NCBI GenBank assembly: GCA_943330745.2
Contig: CALQIX020000005.1
Location: 1 to 64,000, forward strand
DNA length: 64,000 bases
Source: Lishizhenia tianjinensis
GTDB taxonomy: Bacteria > Bacteroidota > Bacteroidia > Flavobacteriales_D > Crocinitomicaceae
Direction of reading: 5' to 3'
Shown here: positions 1 through 10,164 of the stretch, in pieces
Layout: each line of letters opens with the position of its first letter
How positions within the stretch are numbered: position 1 is the first letter of the stretch
Made by a program: the position numbers and the translations under genes
Notes under the pieces: model-generated
What the model was told of the DNA's origin: nothing
Database searches by the model: none
Seen by the model: the letters and a program-made list of their open reading frames with translations, nothing else

Positions 1-2145
1 ATTATTGTAACACCGATAATTCCTTCCGTTTCGATTTTTTCAACTTTAGGAACGGTAGATATTAATCAACCTACTACATTAACAGCAACGGGAAATCCAA
101 CAGGAGGAACCTACTCATGGAGCCCAGCTGGAAGTTTAAATTCATCTACCGGCAATTCTGTTATAGCTACACCAAGTACTCCAACAACATATACCGTTAC
201 GTATGATTTATTTGGATGTATTGCAACTAATACTGTTTTCATTGCCGTGAATCCATTAACAGTGGCGGTGAACAGTCCAACTATTTGTAGTGGAGATAAC
301 GCCACATTAACTGCTACCCCAAGTGTACCAGGAGGAACGTATTTATGGTCTCCGGGTGGAGCGACAACTTCGAGCATTACTGTAAATCCAACAACCAATA
401 CTGTTTATTCTGTAATTTACACATTAAACGGTGTTTCTTCTCCTTCATCCCAAGGTACAATTACGGTAAATCCAACACCGACTGTATCAGTAAACAATCC
501 AACGATATGTTCTGGTTCAAACGTTAGTTTAACAGCGGTAGGAAGTCCGAACGGTGGAACATATTTATGGTCGCCTGGAGGACAAACAACAGCCTCAATT
601 ACAGTAAATCCAACTACAACTGCAACATATTCAGTTAATTATACTTTAAATGGGTGCATTGGTACTGCAACTAGCAATGTCACTGTAAATGCGATTCCAA
701 CCGTTTCAGTTGCTGGTACAACAATCTGCGCCGGACAAAATGCGACGTTAACAGCAACACCATCAGCAGCTGGTGGAACTTATTTATGGAATAATTCTCA
801 GCAAACGAATTCAATATCAATAAATCCCATAGTAACGACATCATATACAGTTATGTATTCACTTAATGGCTGCAATGCAACAGGCACGGGAGTAGTAACT
901 GTAAATCCAATTCCAACAGTTGTATTGAGCAATGCTACAATTTGTGCTGGTGACAATACAACATTAACTGCAACTGGATCACCGGCAGGAGGGACGTATG
1001 CTTGGACTGGATCTGCTAATACGGCATCAACTTTAACAATTTCTCCAGTTTCTACTACAACTTATTCAGTTACGTATACCGTAAATGGGTGTACAAGCAA
1101 TGCAGCAACAGGAATTGTAACAGTAAATCCGATTCCAACAGTTACTGTTTCAAACCCATCAATATGTGAGGGACAAAGTGCTACAATTTCTGCTACCCCT
1201 TCACAAAATGGTGGAACTTATTTATGGACGCCAACAGGGCAAACAACTTCAAGTATTCAGGTGTCACCAAATGTAACAACTACTTATGGGGTTCAATATC
1301 AGGTAAATGGATGTACGAGTGCAATAGCCACAAGTACAGTTACAGTCAACACAACGCCCGTCCTTACTTTTGATGCAGACCAACTTACAGGATGTGCACC
1401 ATTGAGTGTGAATTTTACTAATACTTCGGCAAGTGCTGGATCCTCAAGCACCAATGTTTGGTCATTGGGTAATGGCGCACAGTTGAATGGAAATACGGCA
1501 AATTATTTATTTACCTCCGGAGGGTGTTATGACATTACTTTAACTTCAACTGTAGGAGGCTGCGTTGGAACCACAACAATTCAAGATTTTATATGTGTAG
1601 AAAACCCACCAGTGGCAGCATTTCAAACAAGTACCGGGATTTTTACTTCTCCTACCCAAAATGTTACGTTTGTTAATAACTCAGTAGGTGCAGCAACGTA
1701 TACTTGGGATTTTGGAGATGGAAACACCTCAATAGACTCTAATCCAACTCATTTATTTGGAAATACATGGAATGGTTATTTAATAACGCTAACAGCGACC
1801 TCCTCATCGGGATGTGTTGATACCTATGATTTGGCAATTGACTTTCAGGAAGAAGAGATATTTTATATTCCAAATTCATTTACTCCTGATGGCGATAATT
1901 TCAATCAAACTTTCCAGCCAATATTTACGACAGGTTTTGATCCGTACAATTTCGAAATGTATATTTTCAATCGTTGGGGAGAATTGATATTTGAGTCTCA
2001 TGATGCAAGTATTGGTTGGGATGGATCTTATAGCAAACTAGCGCGCACTGTTCAAGAAGGCGTATATAGTTATAAAATTATTTATAAAAACCCTCGTACT
2101 GATGAGCGTAAGATTGTAGCTGGCCACGTAACGTTGATTCGCTAG
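1..2145 (+). CDS. T9SS type B cargo protein with tandem Ig-like repeats (5' truncated)
   Basis: The frame is open from base 1, so the start lies outside the window; about 714 codons are visible. The protein has six tandem Ig-like repeats of roughly 73 residues, each carrying TICxG near its start and GGTYxW in the middle. Two PKD-like domains follow (GCAPLSVNFTN, then WDFGDGN), and a C-terminal gliding-associated CHU_C domain with PNSFTPDGD, NRWGE and GHVTLIR. That C-terminal domain is the type B sorting signal read by the type IX secretion system, so the protein is probably exported and anchored or released at the cell surface. Its function as adhesin or stalk is inferred from architecture only. 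The stop codon is 1 bp from the stop of the opposing gene, with no terminator between. Confidence 0.85.
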   Translation: MIVTPIIPSVSIFSTLGTVDINQPTTLTATGNPTGGTYSWSPAGSLNSSTGNSVIATPSTPTTYTVTYDLFGCIATNTVFIAVNPLTVAVNSPTICSGDNATLTATPSVPGGTYLWSPGGATTSSITVNPTTNTVYSVIYTLNGVSSPSSQGTITVNPTPTVSVNNPTICSGSNVSLTAVGSPNGGTYLWSPGGQTTASITVNPTTTATYSVNYTLNGCIGTATSNVTVNAIPTVSVAGTTICAGQNATLTATPSAAGGTYLWNNSQQTNSISINPIVTTSYTVMYSLNGCNATGTGVVTVNPIPTVVLSNATICAGDNTTLTATGSPAGGTYAWTGSANTASTLTISPVSTTTYSVTYTVNGCTSNAATGIVTVNPIPTVTVSNPSICEGQSATISATPSQNGGTYLWTPTGQTTSSIQVSPNVTTTYGVQYQVNGCTSAIATSTVTVNTTPVLTFDADQLTGCAPLSVNFTNTSASAGSSSTNVWSLGNGAQLNGNTANYLFTSGGCYDITLTSTVGGCVGTTTIQDFICVENPPVAAFQTSTGIFTSPTQNVTFVNNSVGAATYTWDFGDGNTSIDSNPTHLFGNTWNGYLITLTATSSSGCVDTYDLAIDFQEEEIFYIPNSFTPDGDNFNQTFQPIFTTGFDPYNFEMYIFNRWGELIFESHDASIGWDGSYSKLARTVQEGVYSYKIIYKNPRTDERKIVAGHVTLIR
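28..1353 (+). repeat. Tandem coding repeats (six units of about 220 bp) in the T9SS protein
   Basis: Six in-frame units encode the Ig-like module. Phrases such as ggtggaacttatttatgg and gtaaatccaattccaaca recur with few changes, so the repeat is visible in DNA as well as protein. The first unit is the most divergent. Such arrays can change copy number by recombination. Copies upstream of the window cannot be excluded. Confidence 0.8.
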
Positions 2146-2146
2146 A

Positions 2147-3811
2147 TTAAAAATAAGCAATGTAACCTATGTGTATTTTACCTTGATTCAATTGAATGTT
2201 ATTTTGCAATTGTTTTCCTAAGGCATATGTAATTGAGAAAATACCGAGTTTTGTTCCAAATGAGAATCCAGTTCCGAAGCCTAATGGAGTATCATTGCGG
2301 TAAAGTCCGATGGAATTATCTTCGTACCAAGATTGATTGTAAAATGCAAAAAGGTTGGAGTTTTTATCCAGTAAAAAACGGTATTCAATTAATCCTGTAA
2401 AGACACTTGTGGCAAATAATTCTTCCTCATTAAATCCGCGTAGTGAGTTTAATCCACCAAAACGTAATCTTTCATTTGCATACGTTTTATCAGTATACAG
2501 CCATTCACCATACAACCCAACTTTAAGCACATGACGTTTTGTTATTTTGTTATATCGTTCAAACGTAAACCCTCCTCTAGCAGAACTCTTATTAACTGAA
2601 TTTGTGCTCGTTTTTCTATTTCCTACGGCTACATCCACAGAAAATAAAAATCCTCTTGATGGATTTGGTATATAATCAAGGATTTTACGAGTGATCGATA
2701 TTCCGTAAAGATTATTTTTAGTACTGTTCAGTTGTAAATTACTAGATGATGAAAGAATATCACTTGAGTAAAAAGAATAAATGCCTTTGATGTAAAAATT
2801 GTTTTTAAGTTGGTAGGAAATCCCTAAAGTTGATTTTATTTCTAAAAAAGTACTATCGCGTTTATATAAAATGAATTTTCCATCTAGTCCGAATTTACTT
2901 TTAAAAAGGAATGGAAGATTTCCGATAAACGTTAGGTTTTGGGTTCCCGGCTGAATACTTCTCCAATTTAGGTCGATTAACTCGCCCTTTTTTAATCCAT
3001 TTTGAAGTTTGAGTTGGATTTGGCCTGTCAATGAAGCTTTTTGGGTAACTGGATTTTGTTGAATACCGATGGCTCCATTAACCGAGCTATTTGGTTTTGA
3101 TTTTAAATAGAAATAAACATCAACTCCTTTTTTTGTGTACAGGAATTCAGGTTTTTTAAATTGGTCTAAATAGGAATAGGAACTAAATTCTTTATCGAGT
3201 TGATTTATTAGAGACTCATTGTACATTTTTTTTGACTTGATTCCACTTATATTTTGAATGAGTGCTGCAGAAATAGTAGAGTCACCTTTCACTATTATAT
3301 CTCCCCATTTATACAATTCTCCGGGATTGATTTCTAAGCGACCTGTTAAATTGTTATTCAAGGAAAGCGAAGAATGCTCCAATTCAATGTTCACGAAAGG
3401 GTAACCATTATTCAAATAAGCATCACGAATGAGTGTCAGATAATTTTTATAGGCTTTTGGTCTAAACTTAATTTTCGATTGAAGAACCCCTTTGGATTTT
3501 AAAAAGTATTGTTGGGAGGAATCAATATTCAATGAAATTGATTCAAACTTAGGGCCTGAATAAACAAGAATCTTCCAAATTGAATCACCTAATTGAGAAA
3601 TGGAATCAAAGGAGGATAAAAGAAATCCCTTTTCTTGTGTCTTGTTTTGCAGCTGAACAATATACTTTTTTGCAGAGGAGACATTGCTAAATACTGAATC
3701 AGGCATTTGTCGTTCTTTCCATTGGTCTTTGAAGTTATATCGAATAAAAAAGGTCTGTCCCAATGCAGGAACAGACCAGTATATAACAACACAAAGCAGG
3801 ATGAGACGCAT
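2147..3811 (-). CDS. Omp85/BamA-superfamily outer-membrane protein
   Basis: This 554-aa protein has a signal peptide (residues 1 to about 18, ending PALG-Q). A periplasmic part of about 220 residues follows and looks like one or two POTRA domains, for example around YLTLIRDAYLNNGYPFV. The C-terminal barrel of about 300 residues contains GGLNSLRGF near 458-460, the RGF loop motif of Omp85 proteins, and it ends in an aromatic residue (IAYF). It is much shorter than BamA, which has five POTRA domains. A TamA-like or lipid/protein translocating role is therefore more likely than being the main BamA, but the substrate is unknown. It lies 26 bp downstream of the M1 aminopeptidase on the same strand and may be co-transcribed with it. 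Confidence 0.8.
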   Translation of the reverse strand: MRLILLCVVIYWSVPALGQTFFIRYNFKDQWKERQMPDSVFSNVSSAKKYIVQLQNKTQEKGFLLSSFDSISQLGDSIWKILVYSGPKFESISLNIDSSQQYFLKSKGVLQSKIKFRPKAYKNYLTLIRDAYLNNGYPFVNIELEHSSLSLNNNLTGRLEINPGELYKWGDIIVKGDSTISAALIQNISGIKSKKMYNESLINQLDKEFSSYSYLDQFKKPEFLYTKKGVDVYFYLKSKPNSSVNGAIGIQQNPVTQKASLTGQIQLKLQNGLKKGELIDLNWRSIQPGTQNLTFIGNLPFLFKSKFGLDGKFILYKRDSTFLEIKSTLGISYQLKNNFYIKGIYSFYSSDILSSSSNLQLNSTKNNLYGISITRKILDYIPNPSRGFLFSVDVAVGNRKTSTNSVNKSSARGGFTFERYNKITKRHVLKVGLYGEWLYTDKTYANERLRFGGLNSLRGFNEEELFATSVFTGLIEYRFLLDKNSNLFAFYNQSWYEDNSIGLYRNDTPLGFGTGFSFGTKLGIFSITYALGKQLQNNIQLNQGKIHIGYIAYF

Positions 3812-3837
3812 AAGTTCTTAACGCCTATTTCTTTGAT

Positions 3838-6489
3838 TTATTCTTGATTTAATTGCTCATAAACTGTAACCAATCTTTCTAGGGATTCAATTTCAGAATT
3901 GATAGTTTGTTTTTCAGCGGCACTTTCCGCTTGTTCCATTTTTTGCATTTCGGCCTCAATTTTTTGAGTTAGAATATTAGAAATGTATAGAACAATTTGC
4001 CCAAAATACATTTGAGTCATTGAATTACCTTCTTTTTTCAAGTAATCTAAGATAGTGTAAGTTTTTTCAATCACTTTGGAATTCGTATTAAAACACAAAT
4101 TTAAAAGACTACCAATTACGGTTAATTCATCAAAACTTTGAAACTTGTTATTTAAGAAAATGTTTTCAAAAAACGCAAAATTAGCTTCTGTTCCATGTTC
4201 ACCATAAACAGCTGATACAGCTACCAAAAGTTTCGGTATTTTTTCCTTCGCTAAGTCATCTGCCTTTTGTAACCCTAACTCTTTGTTTATCTTACTTAGA
4301 TTAGAAAGTGCGCTAATTAATACACTGTAAGATTTTTCTTTAACAATACTCGAATTACAGATGTCAATAAAGACTTTTTCCTCTGTATTTGTGCTTAAAA
4401 AATCTAAGGTAGCTGCACGAACAGCTGATTTAGGATCTTCTGAAACGATTTTTTTTAGTTGTGTAACAGCATCAGTTAAAAATGTCCCTGTTAATTTAGA
4501 ACTCGCTTTAATTGCCAATAGGCGGATATTCCAAAAGGGATCATTCAACGCTTTCAGGATTAGTTGTTGTGTCTCGTTGGTGATATTCCGTTCCGCATAT
4601 TTCAGCGCTTGTGCTCTTAGTTTGTATGAATTGGATAGATCGTATTGATTTAAAAATTGAGCATTTGGTTTATCCACATAGACAATTCCTAATAGTACTT
4701 GATTTACATCGAATAAAACATTTTTCAAATTTCCAGAATAGGAAAACGAAAACTCCTGATCTTGTCGTGTGATACGAATTCTTTCTATACGTTTTCCTTT
4801 TTCATCTATAATTTGTACGTCAACCGGAAGTTGAAATAAAGGATATTCATCTAATTTTTGTTTTTGGACAATCTTCAAGGTTACTTCTTTTGTTTCTTTA
4901 TTTTCAGTCTGATAAATTTGTAAAATAGGATGTCCTTTTCCTAAAAACCACTGATTGAAAAACCAATTTAGGTCTTCACCAGAAACCTCTTCAAAAGCCA
5001 ATCTCAAATGATGAACCTCTGCAGATTTGTATTTGTTTTGAGTGAGATATAAATTCATTCCTTTGAAAAATGCCTCATCTCCTAGGTAATTTCTTAACAT
5101 ATGTAGTATACGTCCACCTTTATTGTAAGAATGACCATCAAACATTTCTTCTTTATCAAAATAGGAATAATTGATTAGGTTGTGATGATTTCCGCCTTGT
5201 GATGAATTATAGTAACCCTGAGCCTCTTGATCTGCCTGATAATTTGCTTCATCTAAACCATATCGGTGTTCATCCCATAAATATTGAGAGTAATTGGCAA
5301 AGGATTCATTTAATGGAAGATTTGCCCAAGATTCACATGTAACATAATCTCCAAACCAATGATGAAACAATTCATGTGCTATGGTTGATTGATCATTACC
5401 GTCCAATAATTCACGGTCTGTCTTGTATACAAAATCTCCAAAAATTACTGCGCCTGTATTTTCCATAGCACCTGAAACGTAATCTCTAACAACAATTTGG
5501 TGGTATTTGTCCCAAGGATATTCAACACCCAACAATTGAGAGAAATGTTTAATCATTTCAGGTGTTTCTCCAAATATCGCTTTTGCATACTGTTCATATT
5601 CAGGTTCAACAAAATAATTGACCTCCATTTTACTTCCGTCTGGACGCGTATAAAAATCTTTCACTACCTTAAATTCACCAACAGCCATCATGAATAAATA
5701 GGGCGCATGTGCTAGTTCTTGTTTCCAATGATCCGTTCGAGTTCCATTTGTATTTTTCTTTGATGCGATTAGTTTTCCATTGGAAAGAGTTGTGTATTTC
5801 TCATCAACAGTAATAAAGATTTCTTGAGTGGATTTAGCATTTGGTGAATCAATCGTTGGAAACCAAACAGAATTAGCCTCCGTTTCACCTTGCGTCCAGA
5901 TTTGAGGCATTTTATTTTTTTCCTCATTTTTTGGATTTATGAAATACAATCCTTTGTCAGAGGATATAGCCATGCTACCGCCTGTTTCTCTTTCTTCTGG
6001 TTTTGCAACATATTCAATTGATACGGTGTAATTTTCCGTTCTTTTGTATTTTTTATCTAATTTGATCTGGAGTTGAAGACTATCATAAACATAAACTAGC
6101 TCTTTTCCGTTTAATTGAATGTTCATTATATCCATTCCTTTAGCATCAAGAATTAAACTATCAGTGTCGTAAAAATGTGGTTTAGCGGTAATAGTTGCTT
6201 TTCCATTCATTCTAGATTTTGCCCAATCAAAGCTAACTTCCAATTTTGTATGAACGATATCATTTTTTAATGTTCTACTTGGGTTATAAATTGGATCAAT
6301 GTCCTCTGCATCAAACTCCCCTTCGTATTCTGATAGATCAAAGTCTTCAATATTGGCGTTTTCTGATGCATCAGATGTGATTTCTGAAAGGTTCTCAGCT
6401 GTGTTTTTACTAAAATTACCGGAAACTTCTTGTTGGTTTTTACAGCCAACGAAAAGCCAAATGGCAAGGAAAAAATGAATGTATTTCAT
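3838..6489 (-). CDS. M1 family metallo-aminopeptidase lipoprotein
   Basis: This 883-aa protein starts with a lipoprotein signal (LFVGC, lipidated Cys16) and an acidic linker (residues 40-65). The M1 domain has the substrate-binding GAMEN motif at 340-344, zinc ligands in HELFH at 372-376 and the third ligand Glu395 in NESF. Family knowledge says it removes N-terminal residues from peptides using one zinc ion. The C-terminal 300 residues are helical and HEAT-like, as in ERAP/aminopeptidase N relatives, and end in a charged coiled-coil-like stretch rich in E and Q. The lipid anchor places it in the periplasm or at the surface, probably for peptide feeding. Its peptide specificity cannot be told from sequence. 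Confidence 0.92.
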   Translation of the reverse strand: MKYIHFFLAIWLFVGCKNQQEVSGNFSKNTAENLSEITSDASENANIEDFDLSEYEGEFDAEDIDPIYNPSRTLKNDIVHTKLEVSFDWAKSRMNGKATITAKPHFYDTDSLILDAKGMDIMNIQLNGKELVYVYDSLQLQIKLDKKYKRTENYTVSIEYVAKPEERETGGSMAISSDKGLYFINPKNEEKNKMPQIWTQGETEANSVWFPTIDSPNAKSTQEIFITVDEKYTTLSNGKLIASKKNTNGTRTDHWKQELAHAPYLFMMAVGEFKVVKDFYTRPDGSKMEVNYFVEPEYEQYAKAIFGETPEMIKHFSQLLGVEYPWDKYHQIVVRDYVSGAMENTGAVIFGDFVYKTDRELLDGNDQSTIAHELFHHWFGDYVTCESWANLPLNESFANYSQYLWDEHRYGLDEANYQADQEAQGYYNSSQGGNHHNLINYSYFDKEEMFDGHSYNKGGRILHMLRNYLGDEAFFKGMNLYLTQNKYKSAEVHHLRLAFEEVSGEDLNWFFNQWFLGKGHPILQIYQTENKETKEVTLKIVQKQKLDEYPLFQLPVDVQIIDEKGKRIERIRITRQDQEFSFSYSGNLKNVLFDVNQVLLGIVYVDKPNAQFLNQYDLSNSYKLRAQALKYAERNITNETQQLILKALNDPFWNIRLLAIKASSKLTGTFLTDAVTQLKKIVSEDPKSAVRAATLDFLSTNTEEKVFIDICNSSIVKEKSYSVLISALSNLSKINKELGLQKADDLAKEKIPKLLVAVSAVYGEHGTEANFAFFENIFLNNKFQSFDELTVIGSLLNLCFNTNSKVIEKTYTILDYLKKEGNSMTQMYFGQIVLYISNILTQKIEAEMQKMEQAESAAEKQTINSEIESLERLVTVYEQLNQE

Positions 6490-6540
6490 GTTGTTAATTT
6501 AGGAATGTAATATTACTGATAATTTTTGAAGAAGGAATAG

Positions 6541-9500
6541 TTAAACAACCAATATTGGCAGTTCAATGGTGAAAGTTGTACCACTATTTTCTGTGGTTTG
6601 GAAGTTAATTGTTCCGTTGTGATTTTCAATTATTTGCTTGGTTATTGAAAGACCTATTCCAGTGCCGGTTGATTTAGTTGTGAAATAAGGTACAAAAATC
6701 TTATTTTGCTGATTTAACGGGATCCCACTACCGTTGTCTTGAATTTTTAAAAGGCATTTCTCATTCGTAAGTTGCACGCTAATATTGATTTCACCTGGTC
6801 TGTCAAATTCAAAGGCTTGAATAGAATTTTTCAGTAAGTTATTAATTGCTCGAATCAATTGGTCTTTATCAGCTGAAACATACACTTCAATTTCATTCGT
6901 TGAAAAAGTAATCGAATATTCATCTTGACTGAATAAGGAAATAACATTCTTACAGATTTCTATTAGCTCAACTTTTTCTAGTAGTGGTGAGGGCATTTTA
7001 GCAAAATTTGAAAATTCATTGGCAATCTTTGTTAGGCCATCAATTTGTTCGATTAATGAATTTGCTAAACGGTCTATTTTGATTTTTGCCTCTGGGTTTT
7101 CCTTTTCAAATACACGCATCATTTGCTGAATACTCAACTTCATTGGAGTCAGCGGGTTCTTTATTTCATGGGCAACTTGTTTCGCCATATCCCTCCAAGC
7201 AGATTCGCGTTCACTTTTTGCTAATTGATCTGCTGTCTGCTCCAATTCCATGAGTTTCTTGTTGTATTCTTTTACCAACACACCAATTTCGTCATTCTTA
7301 TTATAATCAATCATTTGATTCTTCTTGCCAAATCGAATGAGTGACAGATTGGTTTGAAGCAGCCGCAGCGGTTTTGTTACCCAATTGGACATGATAATTG
7401 CCAAAATGATTGAGATAGCCAACAACAACATAAAAACATTAATAATGGCAACTAAAAATTGTTGAATTTGATTTTCAACCTCTTGTTGTTGCCCAAAATG
7501 CTGCAAATTGACAAAAGCAAGTAGTTTTCCATCCGAATTAAAAAAGGGTAAATAGGCAGAAATGTAATTCAAATCACCTATGTTTTCTTGATGAATAAAC
7601 TCACTTTTATTTTGAATTTTTAATTGGTTGAAAGCTTGTGTATTCATTTGTTCACCGATCAATCCGATATTGAAAACTTTCGGTCTTGATGTTGCTAAAA
7701 TGTGTCCGTCCGGATCATATAAATTAATGTCTGTGACAAATACTTTCGATAATTTACTTAGTAAAAAACTGATGTAATTTCCATTCTCGTAGACATCTAA
7801 ATAGTTCATTTCTCCAATTTTATTCCGCAATTCAATTTCAAGCGAAACTAATTTTTCATTAATAATGTTGTTGGTGAATTTATTATATTGATTCCTGACA
7901 AAAATTCCACTTCCCCATCCAAAAGAAAATAAGGAAAAGAAAACAATTCCAACCAATAGCAGTTGAATTTTGAGGGCAAGAGAAATCGTATTTCTAAAAA
8001 AGAACTTCCCATTTCTAGATAAATAAAAGGGAAGAAGCACTAATCCGAAAAAAGTAAATACATAAGAGAAGGAGGTAAGTACATCGAGAAAAGTATATAT
8101 TTTACAGGAAATGATGATCGCATCGTTCTTTGTTTGCTTTAGAATATAATGATTAAAACCCCCATACGTTATATATCCTTTTTTTGCTTGATCCGGCAAA
8201 AGAAAAGGGGAGGAAGGGTAACTAAATTCACCGTATTTTGATACTAATTTTCGATTATGATATTTAGCGATTGAAAATTTTTCTAAAGATTGTAAAACGC
8301 TTGCTTTGGAGGAGATTAATAATCTAGGAAAACCAATTCCTTCCGGTATTTTTTTCGATTTAAGAGTGGCTGAAAGATAGAACTTGGTGCTATCTGCATT
8401 TAAAAATGGTTGCAAAATGACATAACTTAGCTGACTAGTATAATCGGTTACATAGAATATATTACTATCAATTTTAGATCGTTCACAGTGGTCCCGTATC
8501 AAGAGGGATAAATCTTTGAACTGTAAATTATCTTTCGTTATAACCGATCGACCATTAGAATCAAACAAGTTGAAGTTCATGTCGTATTTTTCCCAATAAC
8601 CATTAAAAACCTTTCGTTCCATGGAATATTCGAAATCGCTTAAATCCATTCCATCGGTTGACTTTGAAATTCTATTTAGAAATGGATCCGTATTTATTTT
8701 ATCTGAAATTCCCACATATTCTTTTTCTGTCTCCACTTGTTTTTCAGATGCAAGCTGTTGGGCCAATAGCTCACGTTCTTGATTCATTTTAACCTCATTG
8801 GACCAAGTCAAATTAAAGGCAATGAAAAAAGATGCCAGCATAAGTAGAAACAATCCATTTATTTCAGTTGTGATATTTATGGGTTTTTTTCGCAGGGTAA
8901 ATACCAACCATAAGGAAACAATCAGCGGAATGAGAATTCCAACAATATGATATTTGGTAAAGTAAATACTTGTGAAAATGAAAATCACACTCACCAAAAA
9001 TAAAAAACGGGCTAAATGACTCCGTTTATAATTAATTCGTTCTAGGGCATCAACCGTATTTGCTAGGATAGAGTAGTAATTAAAAAACAAAATTCCAATT
9101 GAAAACAACGCTAAATAGGATAATAGGTTTAACTTAAAAAATTGATCTGTCAACAAATGAATGGTAGAATTAGTAACAAGACTATCTGTTACATACAAAA
9201 TGAAATACCAGAATAAAAAGGTGCTTAGAAGCAAAACAAACAAACCAAAAATGGACCCTATATTATTCGTTTTAATTTGTTTGAGGTAATAAACCAAACA
9301 ACTCGTTAGAAAAGTAATGACAAAAACATTAATCAAATACTCGAAAAAGTTCGGGAATAAGGGGTTAATGTAAAACAATGTTTCGCTAAAAATCGCAACA
9401 TCATTGGTGAAAAAACTTTTTGAAAATCCCAAAGATATAATCCGAAGAATTACCAAAATCAGTGGGAAAATCCAGGCAAGTTGTAATTTACTTTTTTTAA

Positions 9501-10164
9501 AGCTTGAAAACAAGGCAATAACAAAAAATCCAATTGCAGCAATCAATAAAAACAATAAGATAAAGGATTGGCTATCTTGAGGAATTTGTCTTTCAAAAGG
9601 TTCAATACTGAAAAGGTAATTTTTTTTACTATCAAAAACACGAAGCGGAGATTCTTTGTCAACAACAATATGAGCCGCAATCGGAATATTCATTTCTTTC
9701 GAAAATCCATTGATTAGGTGTTCATTTTGATAAGGATATTCTGTTTTAATTAAAAATGATGTTGCAACAACAAACCCATTCGCAGCCTTAGTTTTTGTTA
9801 AATACCACCCATTTTGTAAATGATTTAACCCTTCGCTTGGGAAATGGATATCTGCAAATCTACTAACGGGTAATTGGTTTGAATTCCAATAAAGAAGGGA
9901 ATCATTTTTATAAATATGGATTGCATAACGATTGTCCTTGTTTTGCTCCCTCCAAGAGTTGTATGTTCCGTAGCGAACAATTTCTTTTAGTTTTATTTCT
10001 GCAAGTCGATCTAATTTATTCTCAATTTCATTCAGTTTACTTGTTAATCGTTGAGTTGTATCTTGATTATTTTGGTAAAAAATAAGAGAGTAACTTAATC
10101 CATAGGCAATAAAGAACGCGAGCGAAATAAAGTATGATTTGTATTTGGCAAAAACAACTCTCAA
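6541..10164 (-). CDS. NtrY-like membrane sensor histidine kinase (1207 aa)
   Basis: A large kinase with an N-terminal helix, an extracytoplasmic loop, then a block of many hydrophobic helices (about residues 190-450), further extracytoplasmic sensor-like segments, a HAMP-like region, and a C-terminal kinase core. The H-box reads AHEIKNPLTPMKLS with phospho-acceptor His999; the N-box lies near 1108-1113, DNGSG at 1143-1147 and GTGIG at 1167-1171. The PLTPMKLS variant is typical of NtrY kinases. The start is TTG, overlapping the uridine kinase stop as TTGA, so translation is coupled. No response regulator is encoded nearby, so the partner is unknown. Unusually large for the family. Confidence 0.9.
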   Translation of the reverse strand: MRVVFAKYKSYFISLAFFIAYGLSYSLIFYQNNQDTTQRLTSKLNEIENKLDRLAEIKLKEIVRYGTYNSWREQNKDNRYAIHIYKNDSLLYWNSNQLPVSRFADIHFPSEGLNHLQNGWYLTKTKAANGFVVATSFLIKTEYPYQNEHLINGFSKEMNIPIAAHIVVDKESPLRVFDSKKNYLFSIEPFERQIPQDSQSFILLFLLIAAIGFFVIALFSSFKKSKLQLAWIFPLILVILRIISLGFSKSFFTNDVAIFSETLFYINPLFPNFFEYLINVFVITFLTSCLVYYLKQIKTNNIGSIFGLFVLLLSTFLFWYFILYVTDSLVTNSTIHLLTDQFFKLNLLSYLALFSIGILFFNYYSILANTVDALERINYKRSHLARFLFLVSVIFIFTSIYFTKYHIVGILIPLIVSLWLVFTLRKKPINITTEINGLFLLMLASFFIAFNLTWSNEVKMNQERELLAQQLASEKQVETEKEYVGISDKINTDPFLNRISKSTDGMDLSDFEYSMERKVFNGYWEKYDMNFNLFDSNGRSVITKDNLQFKDLSLLIRDHCERSKIDSNIFYVTDYTSQLSYVILQPFLNADSTKFYLSATLKSKKIPEGIGFPRLLISSKASVLQSLEKFSIAKYHNRKLVSKYGEFSYPSSPFLLPDQAKKGYITYGGFNHYILKQTKNDAIIISCKIYTFLDVLTSFSYVFTFFGLVLLPFYLSRNGKFFFRNTISLALKIQLLLVGIVFFSLFSFGWGSGIFVRNQYNKFTNNIINEKLVSLEIELRNKIGEMNYLDVYENGNYISFLLSKLSKVFVTDINLYDPDGHILATSRPKVFNIGLIGEQMNTQAFNQLKIQNKSEFIHQENIGDLNYISAYLPFFNSDGKLLAFVNLQHFGQQQEVENQIQQFLVAIINVFMLLLAISIILAIIMSNWVTKPLRLLQTNLSLIRFGKKNQMIDYNKNDEIGVLVKEYNKKLMELEQTADQLAKSERESAWRDMAKQVAHEIKNPLTPMKLSIQQMMRVFEKENPEAKIKIDRLANSLIEQIDGLTKIANEFSNFAKMPSPLLEKVELIEICKNVISLFSQDEYSITFSTNEIEVYVSADKDQLIRAINNLLKNSIQAFEFDRPGEINISVQLTNEKCLLKIQDNGSGIPLNQQNKIFVPYFTTKSTGTGIGLSITKQIIENHNGTINFQTTENSGTTFTIELPILVV

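Noticed and set aside
28..1353. Tandem repeats considered as a CRISPR array
   Set aside because: The units are in-frame coding repeats of about 220 bp with no constant spacer pattern and no cas genes.
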